Shown: piece by piece, positions 31,242 through 39,622 of the stretch
Numbering within the stretch: position 1 is the first letter of the stretch
Layout of the letters: every line of letters begins with the position of its first letter
Origin: Virgibacillus necropolis
Lineage (GTDB): Bacteria > Bacillota > Bacilli > Bacillales > Amphibacillaceae
Reading direction: 5' to 3'
DNA length: 64,000 nucleotides
Assembly: GCF_002224365.1 (NCBI RefSeq)
Contig: NZ_CP022437.1
Location: 248,001 to 312,000 of the forward strand
Program-made: the position numbers and the translations under genes
Notes under the pieces: model-generated
Told to the model about the DNA's origin: nothing
Databases searched by the model: none
Seen by the model: only the letters and a program-made list of their open reading frames with translations

Positions 31242-31754
31242 TTATTTCAACAAGTTTAACGATTCACGATTAAATGCTGGGATATCATCAGGCTGCCTGC
31301 TTGTTACTAATTGGTTGTCACAAACTACAACCTCTTCATCTTTTACCTTAGCACCTGCATAATCCATATCTACCTGAATGGATTTAAAACCTGTTGCCAT
31401 TCTACCTTCTAATGTTTTTGCTGTAATTAACAACTGTGGTCCGTGACAGATTGCAAATACAGGCTTTTTCACATCCATAAAATGTTTTGCAAATGCTACA
31501 AATCGTTCATCTGCACGTAATTGATCTGGTGAAAATCCACCTGGAATGAATAATGCATCATAGTTATCTGGGTTAACATCATCAATGTTTTCCTCAATCG
31601 TAACCGATGCTTCTCCATTCTTACCAGTAACCTTTTTACCTTTTTCCTTTTCAATTGCTACTACCTCATGCCCAGCCTCTTTAAATGCTTTTACTGGGTC
31701 TGTATATTCCACATCTTCAAACATATCTGTTATAACACATGCTATTTTACTCAT
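31242..31754 (-). CDS. DJ-1/PfpI family general stress protein
   Basis: A 170-residue class I glutamine amidotransferase-like protein of the PfpI/YfkM group. The nucleophile elbow is KKPVFAICHGPQLLI (Cys near 101), and GLU/GGF elements appear in IPGGFSPDQLR. Related proteins are deglycases or proteases induced by stress; the activity here is not established. A sigma-B-like promoter lies 40-65 bp upstream, supporting a general stress role. It is not part of the B. subtilis origin map, so it is an insertion before acsA. Confidence 0.88.
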   Translation of the reverse strand: MSKIACVITDMFEDVEYTDPVKAFKEAGHEVVAIEKEKGKKVTGKNGEASVTIEENIDDVNPDNYDALFIPGGFSPDQLRADERFVAFAKHFMDVKKPVFAICHGPQLLITAKTLEGRMATGFKSIQVDMDYAGAKVKDEEVVVCDNQLVTSRQPDDIPAFNRESLNLLK

Positions 31755-31792
31755 TATTTATCCGCTCCTTTTAAGTCGCTACATAGATTTGT

Positions 31793-31817
31793 TTTCCCGA
31801 CTGTCTGGAAATAAAAC
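31793..31817 (-). promoter_or_regulatory. Candidate sigma-B promoter of the PfpI gene
   Basis: On the minus strand GTTTTA, 13 nt and GGGAAA fit sigma-B (GTTTAA, 12-14 nt, GGGWAW) with one mismatch in the -35. Confidence 0.6.
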
Positions 31818-31865
31818 ATTATAATAATAGAGTTCGGTCAGAATAGAATGTGTGTTGATATAGTC

Positions 31866-31897
31866 AAAAGGGGCGCCAAGTTGGCACCCCTTTTTGA
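31866..31897. terminator. Terminator after acsA
   Basis: AAAAGGGGCGCCAA pairs with TTGGCACCCCTTTT. A/T-rich flanks on both sides let it stop acsA on the minus strand. Confidence 0.8.
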
Positions 31898-31901
31898 CAA
31901 T

Positions 31902-33617
31902 CTATTCTTCTAATGTCGATGTATCACCTGTTGGTAATCCTAATTCCCATGATTTCAACAATCGGCGCATAATCTTACCACTACGCGTTTTTGGGATGGT
32001 ATCCTTAACTTCTAGTTCACGTGGTGCTGCGTGTGCACTTAAGCCTGTTTTGATGAACTGGCGAATTTCTTCAAGCAATTCATCTGACTCCGTATAACCA
32101 TCATTCAATGTAATAAACGCTTTAATAATTTCGCCCCGCTCTGGATCTGGTTTACCGATGACGCCAGCTTCTGCTACTGCTGGATGCTCGATTAATTTAC
32201 TTTCCACTTCAAATGGTCCTACACGTTCACCTGATGTATTAATCACATCATCTAAACGACCCTGGAACCAGAAGTAGCCGTCTTCATCTTTGTAAGCACT
32301 ATCACCTGATACATACCATCCGTTAACAAAGTAACTTTCAAATTTACTTTCGTTATTCCAAATTTTGCGCATCATGGCAGGCCAGCCTTTTTTAATGGCA
32401 AGGTTACCCATTTGATTCGGTGGAAGCTCATTACCTTCATTATCTACAATTGATGCTTCTACTCCTGGAATTGGTTTACCCATTGAGCCTGGACGCAATT
32501 CCATAGATGGGAAATTCACAATTAGCATTGCACCTGTTTCAGTCATCCACCATGTGTCATGGATGCGCATATTAAATGCCTTCAATCCCCACGTAACAAC
32601 CTCAGGATTTAGCGGCTCACCAACACTCATGATGTGACGCAATGATGAAAAGTCATGATCTTTCACTTTGGTCTCACCAGCACTCACTAATTTACGTAAT
32701 GCTGTTGGCGCAGTATACCATACCGTCACATTATTTTTGTCAATCGTTCCATACCAATCATCTGGACTAAAACGTCCTCCACGCACCACATTTGTTGCAC
32801 CTATTAACCATGGTGCAAAAATTCCGTAGCTAGTTCCAGTAACCCAGCCTGGATCCGCTGTACACCAATAAACATCATCTTCATTCAAATCTGCAACCCA
32901 CTTACCTGTTGCATAATGCTGGATCATGGCGTTGTGCACATGGTAAACCCCCTTAGGCTTACCAGTTGAACCTGACGTATAATGAAGTAACATGCCATCC
33001 TCTAAATCAACCCACTCGATATCAAAGTCAGTTGATGCTTCCTTCATCTCCTCCGCATAATGAATATATTTATCAGAAGTTTTATCTGACTCACCAATTA
33101 GAACAATTTTTTCTAGATTAGGTAAATCTTCTTGTGGCACACGCCCTAACAACTCTGGAGTTGTAATAAGCATCTTCGCTTCACTATCTTTCAAACGATC
33201 ACGAACAGCTTGCTCCATAAATGCTTCAAACAACGGTCCAGCAATGGCACCTGTTTTTAAAATACCAAAAAACGCTGCATAGAATTCAGGAGTTCGCGGT
33301 AGGAATAAAAAGACACGATCGCCTTTATTCACATCATATTTCTTCAATACATTCGCAAACTGATTACTTTTCTTTCGGATTTCATCAAAAGTCATTTTTT
33401 CTTCTCGATCTGGTGATGAATATAATAATGCTACTTTATCTTTTTTATCTGGATTATCTGCATGACGATCAATTGCCTCGTATGCAATATTCACTTTACC
33501 AGTTTCATTCCAGCTAAAATTCTTTTTTACCTCATCCCACGAGAATCCCGCGCGTACTTTGTCGTAGTTTTGTAGATTATAATTACCTTCTTGTGCAGGT
33601 ATCCGCTGCATATCCAT
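31902..33617 (-). CDS. acsA: Acetyl-CoA synthetase (AMP-forming)
   Basis: A 571-residue ANL-superfamily enzyme that makes acetyl-CoA from acetate, ATP and CoA. Seen are the P-loop LHYTSGSTGKPKGVYHVH, the WWMTETGA core, the hinge GRLDDVINTSGERVGPFEVE and the catalytic/acetylatable lysine in TIPKTRSGKIMRRLLK. The length matches Bacillus AcsA (572). A perfect cre 23 bp upstream indicates CcpA control, as known for B. subtilis acsA. Location near the origin is unusual; in B. subtilis it is elsewhere with acuABC. Confidence 0.96.
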   Translation of the reverse strand: MDMQRIPAQEGNYNLQNYDKVRAGFSWDEVKKNFSWNETGKVNIAYEAIDRHADNPDKKDKVALLYSSPDREEKMTFDEIRKKSNQFANVLKKYDVNKGDRVFLFLPRTPEFYAAFFGILKTGAIAGPLFEAFMEQAVRDRLKDSEAKMLITTPELLGRVPQEDLPNLEKIVLIGESDKTSDKYIHYAEEMKEASTDFDIEWVDLEDGMLLHYTSGSTGKPKGVYHVHNAMIQHYATGKWVADLNEDDVYWCTADPGWVTGTSYGIFAPWLIGATNVVRGGRFSPDDWYGTIDKNNVTVWYTAPTALRKLVSAGETKVKDHDFSSLRHIMSVGEPLNPEVVTWGLKAFNMRIHDTWWMTETGAMLIVNFPSMELRPGSMGKPIPGVEASIVDNEGNELPPNQMGNLAIKKGWPAMMRKIWNNESKFESYFVNGWYVSGDSAYKDEDGYFWFQGRLDDVINTSGERVGPFEVESKLIEHPAVAEAGVIGKPDPERGEIIKAFITLNDGYTESDELLEEIRQFIKTGLSAHAAPRELEVKDTIPKTRSGKIMRRLLKSWELGLPTGDTSTLEE

Positions 33618-33639
33618 TCAATCACCCCATCATTAATTT

Positions 33640-33653
33640 TGAAATCGTTTACA
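33640..33653. promoter_or_regulatory. cre (CcpA-binding) site before acsA
   Basis: TGAAATCGTTTACA matches the cre consensus TGWAANCGNTNWCA at all positions, 23 bp from the start codon, a position that would block transcription. The rest of the spacer (33654-33870) holds nothing I recognise. Confidence 0.85.
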
Positions 33654-33870
33654 AGCATGAAATTTAAAATAATAAAACTATTTAGGTAACTGTTTATAGT
33701 TTAGAACATAATTTCCAATTTTTAAAGTAATTCACACAAAAAATAAATAGCTAAAGTAAATAAGCTCCCCTTTTCTACTGAGTTGCCTACAAGTCACGTA
33801 AGCCTTCGGAAAAGATAAGCTGATTTCATGAGAAATACCATCCTATATTTTCAAATTTTCAGCAGCAATT

Positions 33871-34020
33871 AAGAAAAGCGCAAGCGCCTTGAAAGACACG
33901 ACAAGCATAAGCAGAGCGGTGCAGTGTGGGTGCTTTGCTCGCGCGGAAGCGAACTGCTTATGTCCCCTAGTGTCTAGGCGCTGGAGCTAGACATATAATC
34001 GTCAAATACTTTCTTTGCTC
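33871..34020 (+). repeat. Family A structured repeat, copy 2
   Basis: Same opening (AAGAAAAGCGCAAGCGCCTT), nested arms and closing GCTAGACA as the other two copies. Differences cluster in the 3' part (TGTCCCCTAGTGTC; tail ATAATCGTCAAATACTTTC). Confidence 0.85.
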
Positions 34021-34025
34021 TTGAA

Positions 34026-34066
34026 AAAAGCCTGTAGAAAAAGGCACACTTTCTCTACAAGCTTTT
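34026..34066 (-). terminator. Terminator after the YflT-type gene
   Basis: On the minus strand AAGCTTGTAGA and TCTACAGGCTT pair and are followed by TTTTTTC. Confidence 0.75.
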
Positions 34067-34083
34067 GGCTTACTTATAAGCCC

Positions 34084-34425
34084 TTAGAAACTGACTTTAT
34101 CTTGATTTGTTACAACTAATAACGATTTACCTTTATCCAACTCTTCTTCTAGTTTTTCAGCCATGGATGCATCAAATCCAATTTCTTTCATTTTGGATCG
34201 TAATTTATCACCTTTGCTTCTAAAAACATTCTTTGTAGCAGTTCCAAATCCTGTTACCTTAACGCCCATCTTATTGGCATCTGTTTCTTTTCTGTTACGT
34301 CTATCATGATCATTATCATGAGCAAGAACAAATATGTCTTCCTCACGGATCCCATTATTTCTAAGCTTATCAATAGTTTCACTCAACTGGTCATCATCAT
34401 GGAATATTTTATACTTCGGTTCCAT
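34084..34425 (-). CDS. General stress protein of the YflT (GSP17M) family
   Basis: A 113-residue cytoplasmic protein with the YflT-family N-terminus (MEPKYKIFHDDDQLSETIDK) and DIFVLAHDNDHDRR. No catalytic motif is evident. Family members in B. subtilis are sigma-B-induced and uncharacterised. A sigma-B-type promoter lies 35-60 bp upstream, and AAAGGAGG precedes the ATG. It is monocistronic and not part of the B. subtilis origin map. Confidence 0.85.
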   Translation of the reverse strand: MEPKYKIFHDDDQLSETIDKLRNNGIREEDIFVLAHDNDHDRRNRKETDANKMGVKVTGFGTATKNVFRSKGDKLRSKMKEIGFDASMAEKLEEELDKGKSLLVVTNQDKVSF

Positions 34426-34459
34426 TTAAAATTCCTCCTTTGTAACATTTATAATTTTA

Positions 34460-34485
34460 ATTCCCTGTCACTATATAAATTAAAC
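34460..34485 (-). promoter_or_regulatory. Sigma-B promoter of the YflT-type gene
   Basis: On the minus strand GTTTAA, 14 nt and GGGAAT match sigma-B. The -35 overlaps the T-tract region that ends the upstream tRNA gene. Confidence 0.7.
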
Positions 34486-34486
34486 A

Positions 34487-34514
34487 CAAAAAACACCATT
34501 CGTTAAAATGGTGT
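34487..34514 (-). terminator. Terminator after tRNA-Arg
   Basis: On the minus strand ACACCATT and AATGGTGT form a stem with a 6-nt loop followed by TTTTTTG, 26 bp beyond the tRNA. Confidence 0.8.
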
Positions 34515-34539
34515 CATCCTGAATATAGATTTTAAAAAG

Positions 34540-34612
34540 TGCCCCCGGCAGGATTCGAACCTGCGACACATAGTTTAGGAAACTAATGCTCTATCCCCTG
34601 AGCTACGGGGGC
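34540..34612 (-). tRNA. tRNA-Arg (anticodon CCU)
   Basis: Acceptor arms GCCCCCG/CGGGGGC, D arm GCTC...GAGC, anticodon stem TTAGT/ACTA with loop TTCCTAA, and T arm GCAGG TTCGAAT CCTGC give anticodon CCU, reading AGG codons. The discriminator is A and no CCA is encoded. The gene stands alone with its own terminator. Confidence 0.93.
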
Positions 34613-34793
34613 GAAAAAGAAAGGTGCTATAGCTAAACGCCAAAAGTTCATTAATTTTTTAACAACCATTTTCTATTATACAAAACTCTTTACTAAATGG
34701 AAAGACTCATCTATCTATATGGATTAGAAATCTAGGTTATGCTAAAATATAATACATCTGTCGATCACATAGACATTGAATGGAGGAGTACAT

Positions 34794-35441
34794 ATGGCAG
34801 AGGTTCCGTTCATTGCCATCGAAGGACCTATTGGCATTGGAAAAACATCTTTAGCAAAAAAACTATCTGTCCATTTTGATTTTCATTTGTTAAAAGAAAT
34901 TGTTGAAGAAAACCCATTTCTAGGCAAATTTTATGATGACATTGACGAGTGGAGTTTTCAAACGGAAATGTTTTTTTTATGCAATCGATTTAAACAATTA
35001 GAAGACATTGAAAAGAAATACCTAAATGAACATAAGGCGGTTGTCGCCGATTATCATATATCGAAAAACATGATTTTTTCAAAACGTACTTTACAACAAG
35101 ATAAATTTAAAAAATATGAGCAGATCTATCATATCTTGACTAAGGATATGCCCGTACCGAACATGATGATTTATTTACATGCAAGCCTTGATACTGTTTT
35201 AGCACGGATTAAACAACGCGGGCGGGAAATTGAGCAAAACATCAAGCATTCCTATCTTGCACAGCTAGCAAGTGATTATGAGGATTATATGAATCACTTT
35301 GAGACATTACATCCTGACATCCCAGTCATCCGAATCAATGGCGATGAAAAGGATTTTGTGAAGCAGCAAAAGGACTTAAATACGATCATCAAGCAAGTTG
35401 AGAGCCATTTAAACAATCAAAAAGCAATAGTGAAACAATAA
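34794..35441 (+). CDS. dgk: Deoxyguanosine kinase (deoxynucleoside kinase family)
   Basis: A 215-residue kinase that phosphorylates purine deoxynucleosides for salvage. The P-loop is IEGPIGIGKTSLAKKL; also seen are the catalytic region VADYHISKNMIFSKRTL and the lid arginines in ARIKQRGREIEQNI. I chose ATG at 34794 (MAEVPFIAIEGP), with GGAGGAG 6 nt upstream. It is followed 13 bp later by dck; the tandem pair is typical of Bacillaceae, where the two products have complementary specificity. Confidence 0.93.
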   Translation: MAEVPFIAIEGPIGIGKTSLAKKLSVHFDFHLLKEIVEENPFLGKFYDDIDEWSFQTEMFFLCNRFKQLEDIEKKYLNEHKAVVADYHISKNMIFSKRTLQQDKFKKYEQIYHILTKDMPVPNMMIYLHASLDTVLARIKQRGREIEQNIKHSYLAQLASDYEDYMNHFETLHPDIPVIRINGDEKDFVKQQKDLNTIIKQVESHLNNQKAIVKQ

Positions 35442-35454
35442 AGGGGAAAAAGAC

Positions 35455-36138
35455 ATGAATTTACGTGAGAAATACCATATTCCAAACGATAGTATCATTA
35501 CTATTGCTGGAACGGTAGGTGTAGGGAAGTCCACCATGACAAATGCACTAGCAAATGCATTACAGTTTAAAACATCCTTTGAAAAAGTTGAAGCTAATCC
35601 ATATTTAGAAAACTTTTATGCAGACTTTGAGCGTTGGAGCTTCCATCTTCAGATTTATTTCCTAGCAGAACGATTCAAAGAACAAAAGAAAATATTTGAA
35701 TATGGCGGTGGATTCATCCAAGACCGTTCAATTTATGAAGATACAGGTATTTTTGCAAAAATGCATTATGAAAATGGAACAATGTCAAAAATTGATTACG
35801 AAACATATACAAATCTTTTTGAAGCGATGGTGATGACGCCATACTTCCCACATCCGGATCTATTGATTTATTTGGAAGGGACACTTGATGAAGTATTGGG
35901 TCGTATCAAAGTTCGCGGTCGTCAAATGGAAAAGAATACACCATTAAGCTATTGGGAAGAAATGTATACCAGATATGAAAATTGGATTAATAACTTTAAC
36001 TCCTGCCCTATCTTACGGATTAAAATTTCAGATTATGATCTAATGAAAAAAGAAGACTCCGTCGAACCCATTCTCGAAAAAATCGGCCATTTTATTCAAC
36101 AATCACGTAAATGGAAAACGAGGGAGCTTATAAGGTAA
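35455..36138 (+). CDS. dck: Deoxyadenosine/deoxycytidine kinase
   Basis: A 227-residue deoxynucleoside kinase. The P-loop is IAGTVGVGKSTMTNAL, the ERS-type motif is QDRSIYEDTGIFAKMH and the lid is GRIKVRGRQMEKNTPLSYW. It resembles its neighbour dgk across the whole length, so the two are paralogs. AAGGGGAAA precedes the ATG. The pair reads against the direction of most neighbours and ends at a long-loop terminator. Confidence 0.93.
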   Translation: MNLREKYHIPNDSIITIAGTVGVGKSTMTNALANALQFKTSFEKVEANPYLENFYADFERWSFHLQIYFLAERFKEQKKIFEYGGGFIQDRSIYEDTGIFAKMHYENGTMSKIDYETYTNLFEAMVMTPYFPHPDLLIYLEGTLDEVLGRIKVRGRQMEKNTPLSYWEEMYTRYENWINNFNSCPILRIKISDYDLMKKEDSVEPILEKIGHFIQQSRKWKTRELIR

Positions 36139-36168
36139 TTCTTAATGAGGAGTAATCCATCTCAGTGA

Positions 36169-36230
36169 AAATGTACTCTACGGAAAAGGAACCTACAAAG
36201 GGGTCCGCTCTATAGGGTACATTTCTTTTT
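36169..36230 (+). terminator. Probable terminator after dck
   Basis: AAATGTAC (36169) and GTACATTT (36217) enclose a 40-nt partly paired loop and are followed by CTTTTT. The long loop makes it less certain. From 36231 to about 36440 I see no gene. Confidence 0.55.
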
Positions 36231-36449
36231 AATTTCAATATCATCTGCTCCTGATAAAAACCTCAAAATAAATACATCGCTAAATAAATGACAAACGTTA
36301 CTGTAAAGTATTACATCTAAAAAGACAAGGCTGATATAACCCATTTGAGGACTCCATTCCAATAAATTAATAATTATTGCCAAAATCAATAAGTAATACT
36401 TATATTAACTGTCTGCCGTATTCAATTTATTGGAGGATTCCTGCAACAT

Positions 36450-36537
36450 CACACCCGAATCCCTAAATAAAGGCCATACGTTGCTAAAAACAGATAGGGA
36501 AGATACCAAATGGATTGCAGATTTATTTCAAACATGA
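36450..36537 (+). pseudogene. Remnant of an IS110-like transposase
   Basis: The frame starting at 36484 reads LKTDREDTKWIADLFQ before a stop, closely resembling the KTDRKDxxWIADLLRH catalytic-domain core of IS110-family transposases. Immediately upstream another frame gives NP-stop-IKAIR, matching the residues that precede this motif in the family, and after the stop the next frame gives KHDE. At least two frameshifts and a stop mark it as decayed. It abuts the 3' end of proC. Confidence 0.6.
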
Positions 36538-36541
36538 CGAA

Positions 36542-37363
36542 CTACCTCTTATTACCTTCCCCAAGTTCAATCGAGCGATCACGTGCACTTTTCACACCCT
36601 CGATGACGGCTTCTTGAAAATTTAACTCGTCTAATGTTTTAAGCCCAGCCTGCGTTGTACCATTTGGGCTCGTGATTTTTTTCCGTAAAACTTCTGCAGG
36701 TTCACCGGAACGCTTAAGCATTTCCCCAGCACCAATAATGGTTTGCATAATTAACGACTTTGCTACCTCTTTGTCGAGTCCAGATTTAACAGCCACTTCT
36801 TCCATCGCCTCTGCCAAATAATAGATATATGCTGGACCACTTCCGGAGAGTCCTGTTACCGTGTGCATATCCTTTTCCTCAATGACTGTTGTTGTGCCGA
36901 CAGTACCAAAAAGGGACAAAATCGCATTTAATTGTTCATCTGATACCTTATTATCTCTGGCTATAGCCGTTGCAGAAAATCCGATTGATGCGGATGTGTT
37001 CGGCATCGCACGAACTACTGGTACATCGCGACCAACAATAGAAGAGATATAATCAATCGAAACACCTGCCAACACAGAAACAATCACTTGATTTGGTTTG
37101 ATGTGCATCTTCATCGCTTCAACAGCAGCCATTAAATCATGAGGTTTCATGGATAAAACAACAATATCCGCACCAGTAATCGCTGCTTCTTTATCTGTTG
37201 TACACTGTACGTGATAACGATTTTTTAATCGTTCTAACCGATCTTTGTTATCTTTATTCGTAACGAAAATCTGATCAGGATGTAGGTTTTTTTCCTTTAC
37301 AATTCCAGCAATTATTGACTCTGCCATTGACCCAGCGCCAACAAATGATATTTTCCTTAACAT
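36542..37363 (-). CDS. proC: Pyrroline-5-carboxylate reductase
   Basis: A 273-residue enzyme that reduces pyrroline-5-carboxylate to proline with NAD(P)H. The N-terminal Rossmann motif is FVGAGSMAESIIAGI and the C-terminal signature is TGLSGSGPAYIYYLAEAMEE. The length is normal. A T-box leader with a proline specifier precedes it, so expression should respond to uncharged tRNA-Pro. Proline synthesis matters for osmoadaptation in halophilic relatives, but no osmotic promoter was identified. It is not in the B. subtilis origin region. Confidence 0.95.
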   Translation of the reverse strand: MLRKISFVGAGSMAESIIAGIVKEKNLHPDQIFVTNKDNKDRLERLKNRYHVQCTTDKEAAITGADIVVLSMKPHDLMAAVEAMKMHIKPNQVIVSVLAGVSIDYISSIVGRDVPVVRAMPNTSASIGFSATAIARDNKVSDEQLNAILSLFGTVGTTTVIEEKDMHTVTGLSGSGPAYIYYLAEAMEEVAVKSGLDKEVAKSLIMQTIIGAGEMLKRSGEPAEVLRKKITSPNGTTQAGLKTLDELNFQEAVIEGVKSARDRSIELGEGNKR

Positions 37364-37384
37364 GGATTTTCCTCCTTTTCAAAT

Positions 37385-37641
37385 TAAAAAAACCTCAGGT
37401 CTGTCCTTATAAAAAGGACGGATTGAGGTTTATATCCGCGGTACCACCTTAATTGACTTAAATTAAATGTCCACTTTCCATTGATAACGCAGAATTAGCT
37501 GCGGTTAGCTTTTATCTAACGACTCACAGGTAGGTTCAATAATGCTAACACGATGGAATCTTTCAGCCGGTGAATTCCACTCTCTCACGCATAGACAATC
37601 ATTTACTAGCCTATTCATTGTTTTTATAGTTATATTAGTTT
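37385..37641 (-). promoter_or_regulatory. T-box leader of proC, specifier CCU (proline)
   Basis: The T-box core AAGGTGGTACCGCGG is at 37436-37450 (minus). The terminator hairpin AACCTCAATCCGTCCTT...AAGGACAGACCTGAGGTT with its T-run occupies 37385-37430. The specifier loop reads AGTA on the 5' side and GAA-CCT-A on the 3' side, between ATAGG/CCTGT and AATGAT/ATTATT helices. CCU (37532-37534) is a proline codon, matching the gene. Confidence 0.88.
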
Positions 37642-37647
37642 CACAAT

Positions 37648-37676
37648 AATATACTTCTTGAACTACTAATTGTCAA
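37648..37676 (-). promoter_or_regulatory. Sigma-A promoter of the proC T-box transcript
   Basis: On the minus strand TTGACA, 17 nt and TATATT stand about 7 bp before the predicted leader start. Confidence 0.85.
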
Positions 37677-37687
37677 GTTTCATTAAA

Positions 37688-37719
37688 TAAAATAAAACCG
37701 CTACAAATAGTAACGGTTT
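37688..37719 (-). terminator. Terminator after tRNA-Ser
   Basis: On the minus strand AAACCGTTAC and GTAGCGGTTT form a stem followed by TATTTTATTT. Confidence 0.7.
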
Positions 37720-37751
37720 GGTGTATTTTTAATTTATGTTTATTTAATAAA

Positions 37752-37844
37752 TGGAGGAGGTAGAGGGATTCGAACCCCCGCGCGGTTTGACCCGCCTGTC
37801 GGTTTTCAAGACCGATCCCTTCAGCCGAACTTGGGTATACCTCC
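37752..37844 (-). tRNA. tRNA-Ser (anticodon UGA)
   Basis: A type II tRNA of 93 nt including an encoded CCA. Acceptor arms are GGAGGTA/TACCTCC, the anticodon arm is TCGGT CTTGAAA ACCGA (anticodon UGA, reading UCA), a long variable arm follows, and the T arm is GGGGG TTCGAAT CCCTC. The discriminator base reads U, whereas bacterial tRNA-Ser usually carries G. It lies just downstream of serS. Confidence 0.93.
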
Positions 37845-38019
37845 GTAATCGACAAGTAATAATATAACACGGGAATATTATGTTGTCAATTAGATGGGAA
37901 TATTTTTTTCTTTTTTGTACTTTTTTGCCAGATCATACTACTAATTAGCGATAAAACCCCGTTATTCATGGATACGAAAGTAAGAAGGTGAATCTATACA
38001 AAACCTAGGTTTTGCATAG

Positions 38020-39294
38020 TTATTTTATAACTTCTTTCCCACCCATATAAGGTCGTAACACTTCAGGCACCACTACAGAGCCATCTTCTTGTTGATAATT
38101 CTCTAAAATAGCTGCAACAGTACGGCCAATTGCGAGTCCAGATCCATTTAACGTATGAACAAATTCTGGTTTGCCCTTTTCTTCTCGTCTAAAGCGAATA
38201 CCAGCACGTCTCGCTTGGAAATCTTCAAAATTAGAGCAAGAAGAAATCTCGCGATAGGTATCTTGGCTTGGGATCCATACCTCGATATCGTATTTCTTAG
38301 CAGCTGTAAAACCTAAGTCTGCCGTACACATGCTCATGACACGATAGGGTAATTGCAACAGCTGTAAAACCTTTTCTGCATCTCCAGTTAATTCTTCTAA
38401 CACGTCATAAGAATCTTCTGGTTTTACAAAATGGACAAGCTCTACTTTATTAAATTGATGCTGACGAATTAACCCGCGTGTATCTCTTCCAGCAGATCCC
38501 GCTTCAGAACGAAAAGATGCGCTGTACGCCACATATTTTTTTGGTAAATCATCAATTCGTAAAATATCATCTCGATGATAATTAGTTACTGGTACCTCTG
38601 CTGTCGGTATTAAAAAATAATCCCAATCCTCAAGCTTGAAAGCGTCCTCCTCAAACTTCGGCAGCTGACCAGTACCTGTCATGCTTGTACGGTTTACCAT
38701 ATACGGCGGAAGCATTTCCACGTAACCATGCTCGTCTGCATGTAAATCCATCATAAAGTTTAGTAGTGCCCGCTCTAAACGCGCCCCAAGCCCTTTATAA
38801 AAAACAAAACGACTTCCAGTAACCTTTCCAGCACGTTCAAAGTCTAAAATATCTAGGTTAGTTGCAATATCCCAGTGCGGTTGTACTTCATACGTAAAGT
38901 TTGGAACGTCACCCCATGTACGTGCTAACACATTGTCATCTTCGTCTTCTCCAATAGGTACACTCTCATGTGGCAGATTTGGAATAGACAACAGCATCGT
39001 TTCCAATCTTTCTTCAATATCATTTAATTCTGTATCGAGAACTTTAATCTGATTGCCAACCTCGCGCATTTCTTTAATAGCTGGTTCAGCATCTTTTTTC
39101 TCTTTTTTCAAAACAGAGATTTGTTTAGATGCCTCGTTGCGTTTTGCTTTTAATGCTTCCGTTTCAGCAATAAGCTCTCTGCGTCTTGCATCAAGTTCTT
39201 CAAACTTATCTAATTCAGAAAGATCTTCTCCGCGATGAGTAAGCTTCTCTTTAACCTCTTTAAAATTGTTACGTAAATACTTCATGTCTAACAT
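38020..39294 (-). CDS. serS: Seryl-tRNA synthetase
   Basis: A 424-residue class II synthetase. The N-terminal antiparallel coiled coil (about 27-100) contacts the long arm of tRNA-Ser. Motif 2 is in [21 protein letters not shown] and motif 3 in [21 protein letters not shown] chose ATG at 39294 ([14 protein letters not shown]), with GAAGGAGG 8 nt upstream, matching family starts. A T-box with a serine specifier precedes it, and a tRNA-Ser gene lies just downstream. Confidence 0.97.
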   Translation of the reverse strand: MLDMKYLRNNFKEVKEKLTHRGEDLSELDKFEELDARRRELIAETEALKAKRNEASKQISVLKKEKKDAEPAIKEMREVGNQIKVLDTELNDIEERLETMLLSIPNLPHESVPIGEDEDDNVLARTWGDVPNFTYEVQPHWDIATNLDILDFERAGKVTGSRFVFYKGLGARLERALLNFMMDLHADEHGYVEMLPPYMVNRTSMTGTGQLPKFEEDAFKLEDWDYFLIPTAEVPVTNYHRDDILRIDDLPKKYVAYSASFRSEAGSAGRDTRGLIRQHQFNKVELVHFVKPEDSYDVLEELTGDAEKVLQLLQLPYRVMSMCTADLGFTAAKKYDIEVWIPSQDTYREISSCSNFEDFQARRAGIRFRREEKGKPEFVHTLNGSGLAIGRTVAAILENYQQEDGSVVVPEVLRPYMGGKEVIK

Positions 39295-39336
39295 AATTTG
39301 TTCCTCCTTCATAACTTAAGAATTTTTTATAAAACA

Positions 39337-39590
39337 AAAAAAACTCCCGCCCCTAATAAAAATAGGGACGAGAGTATACCCGCGATACCACCCAGATTGA
39401 AGAAATGAATTCTTCCGGCTCAAAAAATGTTAACGGTTTTTAACCGGGTTTACCTACTTAAGCGCTAGTTCAGCAAACCAGTTTAAGGATGGATTCACAG
39501 ATAACTAACATCGATTCGCACCAGCCATCGATTCTCTTTAGAAAGTTTCACTGTTACTATTTCCTTGCGTTACTGTTTAAATGATTATGA
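39337..39590 (-). promoter_or_regulatory. T-box leader of serS, specifier UCC (serine)
   Basis: The T-box core TGGGTGGTATCGCGGGTAT covers 39379-39393 and flanks (minus). The terminator ACTCTCGTCCCTA...TAGGGGCGGGAGT with TTTTTTTT occupies 39337-39376. The specifier loop shows AGTA opposite GAA-TCC-A, closed by GGA/TCC and ACAG/CTGT; UCC (39491-39493) is a serine codon. The geometry is the same as in the proC leader. Confidence 0.9.
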
Positions 39591-39593
39591 TAC

Positions 39594-39622
39594 ATCATAC
39601 ATAACTTCTCATTAAGATGCAA
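39594..39622 (-). promoter_or_regulatory. Sigma-A promoter of the serS T-box transcript
   Basis: On the minus strand TTGCAT, 17 nt and TATGAT. The -35 overlaps the last codons of pdxT, so serS has its own start inside the pdxST end. Confidence 0.7.

Noticed and set aside
37673-37870. A 65-codon minus-strand open frame covering the tRNA-Ser gene
   Set aside because: It translates the tRNA and its terminator; a structural RNA explains the sequence.
37998-38022. A palindrome around AAAACCTAGGTTTT at the serS stop codon
   Set aside because: It lacks a T-run on the minus strand, so I could not call it a terminator; it may be chance.
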